Of a stretch of DNA of 15,994 nucleotides, positions 1 to 5,941 are shown piece by piece (position 1 is the first letter of the stretch; every line of letters starts with the position of its first letter). The position numbers and the translations under genes are program-made. Where the stretch lies: the NCBI GenBank assembly GCA_937974245.1, contig CALJKV010000032.1:1-15994 (forward strand), written 5' to 3'. Origin of the DNA: an uncultured Chloroflexota bacterium (GTDB taxonomy: Bacteria > Chloroflexota > Anaerolineae > Aggregatilineales > Phototrophicaceae). The notes beneath the pieces were generated by a model, which was not told the origin of the DNA, did no database searches, and was given only the letters and a program-made list of their open reading frames with translations.

Positions 1-216
1 TGCCTATTGAACGCTTTTGTCCACCCCCAAATTTCTTGTGTCGTGCAGTAAACCGCAAACGGGGCGGGAGTTGGTCAAACAGACCAACAAGTCGCCCCCG
101 CTGGCGGGGGAGATTTAGAGGGGGTAAAAAAGCCAGAAATGTATATCAGATTGACATTCCCATTTTGATGCAATCTCCCCGGTGAGGGGATACACACGTC
201 TGAACCACCTATCGAA
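1..216. other. Intergenic region with hairpin repeats, downstream of the aminotransferase gene
   Basis: No credible ORF. It contains two adjacent stem-loops: GTTGGTC/GACCAAC (70-76 with 82-88) and CCCCCGC/GCGGGGG (95-101 with 104-110). A weaker TCCCC/GGGGA hairpin lies near 176-190. The second stem-loop and its 3' flank belong to a repeat family seen again at 12725-12803. None of the hairpins is followed by a good T-run on the minus strand, so a terminator for the aminotransferase gene is possible but not shown. Confidence 0.6.
93..126. repeat. Dispersed G/C-rich hairpin repeat, copy A
   Basis: A perfect CCCCCGC-TG-GCGGGGG stem is followed by GAGATTTAGAGGGGGT. The portion at 101-125 aligns with 12777-12803, differing by a 2-base gap and one substitution, and more loosely with 12732-12759. 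Chloroflexota and cyanobacterial genomes often carry such intergenic palindromes; the identity of the family is not known to me. Confidence 0.6.
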
Positions 217-1542
217 TTACAGCAGGGCGTTGAGCGCCTCGAATAGCCGCGCACCGGCGGCGGCGGTACGTTCCGGCGTCAGGGCATAGGAGAAACGCAC
301 CCAGTTCGCCCCGGCTGGCGAGAAGAACGCCCCAGCCACGACCGCGATACCGTACTGCTCGGCCAGATATGCCGAAAGGTCTTCCGTGTCCTTGTAGCCG
401 CCTGCTTCGATATACGGCGTGCAGTCAATAAAGGCGTAGTAACCATCGCCCATGATGAAATTCGCCCCGGCTTCGGTGAGGATGCCACGCAGCACTTTGC
501 GGCTCTGCTTGGTCGGCTCAATGATGCTGGCCGCCGCCTTGCCGTAGCCCTGCTCATAGGCGGCAATCGCTACTGCCTGCGAGTAGAAGGCCGGGATCAC
601 GCCATGTGAGGCCTGGGTGGTGATGGAATTGACGATCTTCTTCCCGGCCAGCAGGTGGGCGCTGCGGATATTGGACGCGCCCAGGCTCTTCGTCAGCCCA
701 TCCAGGAAAATCAGGCGTTCCCGTTCTGCTGGCGAGAAGGCTTGCAGCACCACGTTAATATCCGACGGGCCGCCGTCCGTCACCCAATGGTAAATCCAGT
801 CGAACAGCACGTAGGCGATGCCGCTTTCCAGCGCGGTACGTGCCAGCAAAATCTGCTCGTCGAGCGGGATGGTGCGCCCGGTGGGGTTATCCGGCGAGGT
901 GATAACAATCCCGGCGATTTTGCGACCTTCCTGGGCGGCCAGGTCAACACAGGCATGGATACCTTCCGGCGTATAGCACCACCCCTCCTCCGGCTGGCCG
1001 GGGGCGAGCATCACGTTCAGTCCAAGGGCATACGGCCCCCAATTGTAGCTGATCCAGGGGACGCGAGAGACGACAAGGACATCACCCACCTGCTGGTGCC
1101 CCTGGTCAATCATCGCGGCATAGGCTTTTTGCAGGCCGTCGCGCCCGCCCTGGGTAAAGACGATATTTTCCGGCCCCCAGCCCGATTCCGGTTGCAGCTT
1201 CCAGTACTGCTCGGCAGCGACCTTGCGGAAGAGCGGCGTGCCCCAGGGTTGGTCATAGCTGGTGCCGTGTTTGATCTGGATTTCCAGCGCCCGTTGCAGG
1301 ATTTCCACCGGCACACCTGGCAGGCTGGCACCGCCATCCCCCTGCGAGGCATCGTAGGTCGGGGCGTCCGCGCCGGCAGTGTCCTTGTATTTCTTCAGGC
1401 CGTCCTTAATGAGGAACATGCGTGACGGCGGGATGGTCATCATGTTGCCGGGATAGCTGTTGACAGGAACACGGTTTTCGGACGGGACGACAAATTCGGG
1501 CGAATCCAGCGCAGCGCGGGTAAGGTGAGCTTGTGTAGCCAA
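217..1542 (-). CDS. PLP-dependent aminotransferase, class I/II (fold type I)
   Basis: Cytosolic aminotransferase of 441 residues that would move an amino group between an amino acid and a 2-oxo acid through pyridoxal phosphate. Counting from the TTG start, the fold-type-I landmarks are in order: the GGRDGLQKA segment near 132-140, NPTG at 219-222, FDWIYH with the pyridine-binding Asp248 and Tyr251, the Schiff-base lysine Lys285 in GLTKSLG, and the C-terminal carboxylate-binding Arg416 in VRFSYA. The substrate cannot be read from sequence. I choose the TTG at 1542 because GGAG lies 8 bases upstream and the open frame further upstream (to a GTG at 1626) runs through a terminator hairpin and a leader-peptide stop. 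It has its own promoter and an attenuator leader, so expression probably follows charging of a leader-peptide amino acid, most likely threonine. It could be an aspartate/alanine-type or diaminopimelate-type enzyme. Confidence 0.9.
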   Translation of the reverse strand: MATQAHLTRAALDSPEFVVPSENRVPVNSYPGNMMTIPPSRMFLIKDGLKKYKDTAGADAPTYDASQGDGGASLPGVPVEILQRALEIQIKHGTSYDQPWGTPLFRKVAAEQYWKLQPESGWGPENIVFTQGGRDGLQKAYAAMIDQGHQQVGDVLVVSRVPWISYNWGPYALGLNVMLAPGQPEEGWCYTPEGIHACVDLAAQEGRKIAGIVITSPDNPTGRTIPLDEQILLARTALESGIAYVLFDWIYHWVTDGGPSDINVVLQAFSPAERERLIFLDGLTKSLGASNIRSAHLLAGKKIVNSITTQASHGVIPAFYSQAVAIAAYEQGYGKAAASIIEPTKQSRKVLRGILTEAGANFIMGDGYYAFIDCTPYIEAGGYKDTEDLSAYLAEQYGIAVVAGAFFSPAGANWVRFSYALTPERTAAAGARLFEALNALL

Positions 1543-1566
1543 TATTCCATCTCCATTTCTAGGCCG

Positions 1567-1595
1567 AAAATAAAAACACCCCGGATGGGGTGCTG
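1567..1595 (-). terminator. Intrinsic terminator (attenuator) in the aminotransferase leader
   Basis: On the minus strand CACCCC-ATCC-GGGGTG forms a 6-bp, mostly G/C stem with a 4-base loop (1592-1577), followed at once by TTTTTATTTT. It ends only about 25 bases before the TTG start and lies downstream of the gene's own promoter, so it must be read through for expression. Its left arm can pair instead with 1625-1617. Confidence 0.8.
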
Positions 1596-1625
1596 TTTTC
1601 ACGTAGCAAAAATGACCAGCCCCCA
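1586..1625 (-). promoter_or_regulatory. Antiterminator hairpin competing with the attenuator
   Basis: TGGGGGCTG (1625-1617) is complementary to CAGC-A-CCCCA (1595-1586) over 9 bp with one bulged A. This pairing takes the left arm of the terminator, so the two structures exclude each other. A third option pairs CCACTA (1654-1649, inside the leader peptide codons) with TAGTGG (1628-1623, the leader stop codon and beyond), which would block the antiterminator. This is the 1:2, 2:3, 3:4 arrangement of trp/thr-type attenuators. Confidence 0.7.
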
Positions 1626-1673
1626 CTACGGCGGTGTGATAGTGCGATTAGTGGTGTCGGTCATGCGAAGCAT
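1626..1673 (-). CDS. Thr-rich leader peptide of the aminotransferase attenuator
   Basis: A short ORF encodes MLRMTDTTNRTITPP followed by TAG; an internal ATG at 1664 would give MTDTTNRTITPP. Five of 15 codons are threonine (ACC, ACC, ACT, ACT, ACA). It begins about 30 bases after the predicted transcription start, and its stop codon sits in the strand that forms the antiterminator. An AGG four bases before the ATG is the only Shine-Dalgarno-like sequence, so initiation looks weak. The inferred role is as a sensor: a ribosome stalled on Thr codons frees 1625-1617 to form the antiterminator, while one that reaches the stop favours the terminator. The Pro-Pro-stop ending may also slow termination. 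Confidence 0.6.
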   Translation of the reverse strand: MLRMTDTTNRTITPP

Positions 1674-1711
1674 AATGCCTGTCGCCTGTTCAGTAGTCGT
1701 ACAATAAACGG

Positions 1712-1740
1712 ATTGTGACACATGGCGTGGCATCTGTCAA
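1712..1740 (-). promoter_or_regulatory. Sigma-70-type promoter of the aminotransferase leader
   Basis: Perfect -35 TTGACA (1740-1735), a 17-bp spacer, and -10 CACAAT (1717-1712) preceded by TGT as in extended -10 promoters. The predicted start near 1705 gives a leader of about 160 nt containing the leader peptide and attenuator. Confidence 0.7.
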
Positions 1741-1809
1741 TGACAAAGCCCCGGAAAGTTGCACCAGACTGTTTGTGCAATTTACTACAATCGCGCCCGC
1801 AGCGATCCC

Positions 1810-3489
1810 TCAATACGGCAGGAGGGTTTGCAGGCGGATACCGTCGTCGTCCACGCTTTCCACCGCCCAGCCTTCCAGCCCGTTCGAGGCGCGTATCTTC
1901 CACCAGGTAAACCCATTGGCCGTGCGCGGGCCGTCTGTCACCGTCACATGCGTCCCGGTTTCCAGTTGGGCAATGACCGGCGCATCCAGAGTGGGGCTGA
2001 GGCGCATATTGAGCTTATCGCCCTGTGTTGTCTGTACTGTCGCCAGACCGCCCACCCGCAGCACCGCCCCAAAAACCGGCGTAGCGACAACGGCCTGGCC
2101 GGGAGGGACTGGGGGCGGCGTTAATGAGGGGATGACCAGCGGCGCGGCAATCGTGGACGGGCTGGTGAAGGATGTCACCGGGGCAAGCGACGGCACCACC
2201 AGCGGCGGCACGGTTAAGGTCGGCGCGACCACCTGTACCGGCGGGGCAACGGTAGGCGGCGCCGGGGGCAACGACAGGGCGGCATCCAGCACATATACCG
2301 GCTCGGCCAACTGCGCCCAGGCGGCGTAGGCAGCGGGGGATTGCACCGGGGCGGTATCGCCCGCCCAGGCGATTTCCAGCATCTGTCCGGCATCGCTGAT
2401 GAAGACCGGCGCACCCGCGTTCAGGCCGGGGCGGGTGTAAGCGTAGACCAGCGTCACCGCGCCGGGGCTGAAACCCCCGGTGGTATACAGGAAGCCATCC
2501 CCCAGCCCCCACAGGCTGTCCATCGTCACGGTAGAGGGCAGCGTGCCGGCTAACCGTCCGTCGCGCCCGAGCACCATCCAGATCGTCTGTTCACCGGCGG
2601 CGGTGTTCCCGCCCACGAGAACCCACTCGCCATTCTGGATAAAACGCGGGTGATACAGGTTGAGGTCGGTCACATAGAAAAACGGGTAACGCGCCCCGCT
2701 GGCCGGGTCGAACACGTGCAGCGCGTTGGCCTGATAGATGGAGAACGAATCGGGCGCGGCGGGCAGGCGCTCGTCAGGCAGCACCATAATGACCTCGCCA
2801 GTCGAGGAAAACCGGTCTGCGTCCAGCGCCGGGTAGGAATCATTGGCGATAAGCTGCCCACTATCCAACTGCCAGGTGAAACTCTGGTAATAAGCTGCGC
2901 CCTCGCTGCCCGCAAGCACCAGTGAAAACACCACACGACTCGCGTTGAACTCACGGATGACCGGCGTCACGCCGAAGCGGCTGTCGAGACGGTTATTCGT
3001 CGCCAGTGGGTCGCTGGAACGCAGCGTATGGGTGATCGCTCCGCTGCGCAAATCCTGCACGATAATCTCCCAGCCCTGCTCGATCAGGCTGTAGCCCAGG
3101 GCAAACGCGCTGTCGTCGGTGGCGAAGGGGGCGCTCCCTGCGCTGAATTCCAGACTATCGGAAAAGCTCAACGGGAGTTCATGCTGGAACAGCACCCGGT
3201 CACGTTCGACAATCATCAGGCGGGCGAGTCCCTCACTGCTGCTGGCAACATAGGCAAACGGGCTGCCGCCATACCCCACCGCGATCCGCCCGGCGGTATA
3301 CGTCTCTCCCGGAAGCGGGAGTGTCACCGCGTCCACAGCGCCGCTCGTCCCGGTCACGTAAATCATACGACCCGCGCCAGAGTCAAACAGCCAGGCTGCC
3401 CACTGGTCGCCCTGCGCCCCCGCCGGGGTAAACCATCCAGCGGCCAGCAGACCGAACCCGCATACTACCAACAGCAACCGTCTCCGCAT
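1810..3489 (-). CDS. Secreted beta-propeller-like protein with C-terminal bacterial SH3 domain
   Basis: Predicted exported protein of 559 residues. Residues 1-25 are a signal peptide (MRRR, hydrophobic core, cleavage near PAGA-QG). Residues 26-406 are rich in short beta-type segments with repeated W/Y and G positions, resembling a WD40/propeller-like fold, although I cannot assign the blades. Residues 407-476 are a Pro/Val/Ala/Thr linker. Residues 477-559 are an SH3b domain: KLNMRLSPTLDAPVIAQL, then TWWKIRASNGLEGWA. SH3b domains usually bind cell wall or other surface polymers. The ATG at 3489 is chosen because AAGGA lies 7 bases upstream and the signal peptide begins there; an upstream in-frame extension to 3567 would bury the signal. 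No convincing terminator follows before the next promoter. Molecular function unknown. Confidence 0.85.
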   Translation of the reverse strand: MRRRLLLVVCGFGLLAAGWFTPAGAQGDQWAAWLFDSGAGRMIYVTGTSGAVDAVTLPLPGETYTAGRIAVGYGGSPFAYVASSSEGLARLMIVERDRVLFQHELPLSFSDSLEFSAGSAPFATDDSAFALGYSLIEQGWEIIVQDLRSGAITHTLRSSDPLATNNRLDSRFGVTPVIREFNASRVVFSLVLAGSEGAAYYQSFTWQLDSGQLIANDSYPALDADRFSSTGEVIMVLPDERLPAAPDSFSIYQANALHVFDPASGARYPFFYVTDLNLYHPRFIQNGEWVLVGGNTAAGEQTIWMVLGRDGRLAGTLPSTVTMDSLWGLGDGFLYTTGGFSPGAVTLVYAYTRPGLNAGAPVFISDAGQMLEIAWAGDTAPVQSPAAYAAWAQLAEPVYVLDAALSLPPAPPTVAPPVQVVAPTLTVPPLVVPSLAPVTSFTSPSTIAAPLVIPSLTPPPVPPGQAVVATPVFGAVLRVGGLATVQTTQGDKLNMRLSPTLDAPVIAQLETGTHVTVTDGPRTANGFTWWKIRASNGLEGWAVESVDDDGIRLQTLLPY

Positions 3490-3528
3490 GTGCCAATCCT
3501 TTTCGGGAAAACTCACTGTATCCTCCCC

Positions 3529-3534
3529 ATTGTA
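3529..3534 (-). promoter_or_regulatory. Extended -10 promoter of the SH3b protein gene
   Basis: On the minus strand TGC-TACAAT is an extended -10 element, about 40 bases before the ATG at 3489. No good -35 is visible, as is usual for extended -10 promoters. Confidence 0.45.
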
Positions 3535-3599
3535 GCACCAATGCGCCTGGCAGCCCTGCACCCCCAATCTCTAGGTGAGTGCATTGCGGATTTTTCGGC

Positions 3600-3605
3600 T
3601 ATAAT
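3600..3605 (+). promoter_or_regulatory. -10 element of the nfeD-flotillin operon
   Basis: Perfect TATAAT on the plus strand, placing a transcription start near 3612 and a leader of about 55 nt before the ATG at 3668. The -35 at the right distance is poor. It lies back to back with the minus-strand promoter at 3529-3534. Confidence 0.45.
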
Positions 3606-3667
3606 CAGGGTTGATATGGAATCATAATGACATCCTGTTGACAGTTGAGTGGCAGGTGTAAACAATC

Positions 3668-4228
3668 ATGGAAATCATTTTTGGTATGATGCTCGTCTTT
3701 GGCGTCGGCTATCTCTTGCTGATGATCGTCGGCGGCCTGGGCGAAATGAGCGATTTCGGCGTGGATGGCGTGTTCGACAGCCTGGGGCTGGATGCCGTGT
3801 TCGGCTTCGAGGTGGGCGACGCGGCGGAGGCCAGCGGCCTGGGGTGCAGCGTCATCGCGGCGTTTCTGGCCGGGGCAGGGGCAGTCGGCCTGACAGCGGC
3901 GCTTTCCGGCTGGAGCTTTCTCGAAAGCCTGGTCGCGGCGCTGGTATCCGGCTTTGTGCTGGCGCGGGTGACCGTTGCCGTGATGCGCTTCTTCTACCGG
4001 CAGCAGTCCGATAGCATACATTTTTCGGCGCGTGACCTGGTGGGACAAAGCGGGCGCGTGACGATTGACAGCGCCCCCGGCACAACGGGCGAAATCATGC
4101 TCGATTATGGCGAAGTCGCCAAGTACCCGGTGAAAGAAACCGATAACCAGGCGCTCCGCCGGGGTGATGTGGTCGAGATTATTGGTGTAGAGGGGCGTTT
4201 CCTGCGAGTGCGGAAAGTCACCGGGTAG
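3668..4228 (+). CDS. NfeD-like membrane protein (YuaF type)
   Basis: Integral membrane protein of 186 residues, the expected partner of the flotillin encoded next. Hydrophobic segments fall near 5-22, 60-78 and 84-108. The soluble C-terminal part (about 118-185) has the NfeD OB-fold pattern: LVGQSGRVTI, then GEIMLDYGE, RRGDVVEIIGVEGRFLRVRKV. Short NfeD proteins of this kind lack the N-terminal ClpP-like protease domain of long NfeD, and none is present here. In Bacillus subtilis the equivalent pair is yuaF-yuaG (floT). AGGTG stands 9 bases before the ATG. The acidic loop at about 24-55 is longer than I expect for the family. Confidence 0.8.
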   Translation: MEIIFGMMLVFGVGYLLLMIVGGLGEMSDFGVDGVFDSLGLDAVFGFEVGDAAEASGLGCSVIAAFLAGAGAVGLTAALSGWSFLESLVAALVSGFVLARVTVAVMRFFYRQQSDSIHFSARDLVGQSGRVTIDSAPGTTGEIMLDYGEVAKYPVKETDNQALRRGDVVEIIGVEGRFLRVRKVTG

Positions 4229-4339
4229 GTTGAGAAACGCAGCCCAGAGCTGAAAATGCTGGTCAGAAAATAAGCATACGGCGGTTCGAATCCATTTTTC
4301 ACAGCCCATTCGCGAATCTCTTCAGAAAGGTAGCTAGTC
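4229..4339 (+). other. Spacer between nfeD-like gene and flotillin gene, with a tRNA T-arm-like motif
   Basis: These 111 bases have no promoter or terminator that I can see, so the two genes are probably co-transcribed. GGTTCGAATCC at 4283-4293 matches a tRNA T-loop with the inner part of its stem, but the stem cannot be extended to five pairs and no acceptor or anticodon arm is present. See the separate finding. Confidence 0.5.
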
Positions 4340-5821
4340 ATGGAAAGTCTGACTGTCCTCATTATCCCTGCTGTAATCCTCATCCTGGTGGTCGCGCTGA
4401 TCTCATGGCTGACGCGCTACTATCATCGCGTGCCGCCGAACCAGGTCATGGTGGTTTTCGGGCGCAAGCAGCCGCGCATGGTGACCAACGGCGGTGTGTT
4501 CGTAATCCCTATCCTGGAAAGTTTCAAGGTACTTGACCTGACGATCATGACGATCAAGACCGAAAAAGACGAGGTGTATACGGTCAGCGGAGTGCCGATC
4601 CAGTTGGACTGGGTGGCGCAGGTGCAGATTGACCGGGATGAAGCCGCGCTGCAAACCGCGGCCCGCGCCTTCCTGGATAAGACCCGCGAGGAAGTGCGTA
4701 AAGTGATCGAAGAAACCCTGAGCGCCAACTTCCGGGCAATTGTCGGTCAGATGTCGGTCGAGGCTATCCATCGTGACCGTGACGATTTCGTCCAGCGCGT
4801 GCAGGACCTGGCGTCGGATGACGTGGCCGCGATGGGTGTGCGGGTCATCTCAATGGGTATCGAGGAGATTACCGATAACGAGGGTTACTTGCAGGCAATG
4901 GCCGCGCCGCAGATTGCTGCTGTCAAGCGTGATGCCACCATTGCTCAGGCCGAAGCGGAACGCGAAGCCCGCGTGAAAGCCGCGACAGCCCGGCGTGAAG
5001 CGGAACAGGCCGAACTCGACGCAGACCGCGAAATCCTGGCACAGCGCGAGGCCTTCCAACTGCGTCAGGTTGAGGTCAACAAGCGGGTTGACCTGGAGAA
5101 AGCCTCGTCTGACCAGGAAGTGCAGCAGCGCCGCGCCCTGGCCGTCGAGCAGCAGCAGGAAGCCGAGGTGCTTGTCCCTGCACGGGCCGAACGCCAGGCC
5201 GTTGAAATCCGCGCTGAGGCGGATCGCCGCCGCATCGAGATTCAGGCCGAGGCCGAGCGCAACCGCGTAACGATTTCAGCAGATGCCCAGGCGCAGGCCA
5301 CTCGCAAACAGGCGATAGCTGCCGCCGAAGCCACCGAGAAAAAAGGTCTGGCGGATGCGAAGGCGCTGGAAGCCATGAAGAGGGCCGAAGCCGAAGGTCA
5401 GATCGCCCAGGCCGAGAGCGTCCGCGCCCAACTGCTGGCCGAAGCCGAAGGCCGCCGCGAACTGGCCGCCGCGACTGCCGCCGAAGACTCGATCAACCTG
5501 CGTCAGTTTATCATTGAAGAGGTGCTGAAGGCCGATGTTGCCAAGGCGGAAGCCATTGCGATGGCGCTGGCGGGGCTGGGCAACAATGTGCGCGTGGTGC
5601 AGTTTGGCGGGAACGGGGCGAACGGCGGGACGGGCAATACCTTCATGGATATGCTCATGAACATACCCGAAGTCGCTGAAATGTTCCGTACCAAAGTTGA
5701 AGCCCTCAGCGGTGAAGATTTCAACCACACTGTTCAACGCATCTCCGGTCTGTTTAACACGCTCAAGGGCGTGGAAGGCGAGTCAACGTTGGATGATGGT
5801 CTGGAAGATGCGGGAGCATAA
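4340..5821 (+). CDS. Flotillin family protein (SPFH domain)
   Basis: Membrane scaffold of 493 residues that organises functional membrane microdomains. A single N-terminal membrane segment (about 6-25) precedes an SPFH/band-7 domain (about 28-190), with VPPNQVMVVFGRK, GGVFVIPILE and the end motif EGYLQAMAAPQIAAVKRDA. Residues about 190-385 are a long Ala/Glu/Arg-rich coiled coil with repeated AEAE and EAxR units typical of flotillins, followed by a short Gly/Asn-rich stretch (NGANGGTGN) and a C-terminal segment containing MDMLMNIPEVAEMF. AAAGG lies 9 bases before the ATG. Following an nfeD-like gene is the standard flotillin context. The closest named relatives are YuaG/FloT; I leave the symbol blank because several paralogous types exist. 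Confidence 0.93.
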   Translation: MESLTVLIIPAVILILVVALISWLTRYYHRVPPNQVMVVFGRKQPRMVTNGGVFVIPILESFKVLDLTIMTIKTEKDEVYTVSGVPIQLDWVAQVQIDRDEAALQTAARAFLDKTREEVRKVIEETLSANFRAIVGQMSVEAIHRDRDDFVQRVQDLASDDVAAMGVRVISMGIEEITDNEGYLQAMAAPQIAAVKRDATIAQAEAEREARVKAATARREAEQAELDADREILAQREAFQLRQVEVNKRVDLEKASSDQEVQQRRALAVEQQQEAEVLVPARAERQAVEIRAEADRRRIEIQAEAERNRVTISADAQAQATRKQAIAAAEATEKKGLADAKALEAMKRAEAEGQIAQAESVRAQLLAEAEGRRELAAATAAEDSINLRQFIIEEVLKADVAKAEAIAMALAGLGNNVRVVQFGGNGANGGTGNTFMDMLMNIPEVAEMFRTKVEALSGEDFNHTVQRISGLFNTLKGVEGESTLDDGLEDAGA

Positions 5822-5845
5822 CGATCAGTCCGACGTGATTTCCCG

Positions 5846-5905
5846 GCGGACGCCCAGAAGTACATCCCTACAGCCTGTATTCGTAGGAGTACCCTGGGCG
5901 TCCGC
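5846..5905. repeat. Long imperfect hairpin between convergent genes
   Basis: Outer arms GCGGACGCCCAG (5846-5857) and CTGGGCGTCCGC (5894-5905) are perfectly complementary over 12 bp. The stem continues inward, with small bulges, through GTAC/GTAC and CCTAC/GTAGG. It sits between the flotillin gene and the convergent glycosyltransferase gene but has no T-run on either side, so it may stall polymerase or be a REP-like repeat rather than a normal intrinsic terminator. Confidence 0.65.
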
Positions 5906-5941
5906 TCATTATGCGACCACTCAGCACTGTCTGCGCGACCC

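Noticed and set aside
655..1425. 256-codon open frame on the plus strand
   Set aside because: Antisense to the aminotransferase gene, with no ribosome site or recognisable domain.
1543..1626. GTG start at 1626 for the aminotransferase
   Set aside because: The added 28 residues would be encoded by the antiterminator and terminator, and no ribosome site precedes the GTG, whereas GGAG stands 8 bases before the TTG at 1542.
3638..3666. TTGACA-17-AACAAT promoter on the plus strand
   Set aside because: Transcription would start near 3673, inside the NfeD-like reading frame beyond its ATG; it would only fit if translation started at the ATG at 3686. The TATAAT at 3600-3605 is a better candidate.
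3605..4309. 234-codon open frame on the minus strand
   Set aside because: Antisense to the NfeD-like gene; its N-terminus comes from the T-arm-like spacer motif.
4260..4310. tRNA gene suggested by GGTTCGAATCC
   Set aside because: The T stem has only two sure pairs, and no acceptor stem, D arm, anticodon arm or CCA end could be found nearby.
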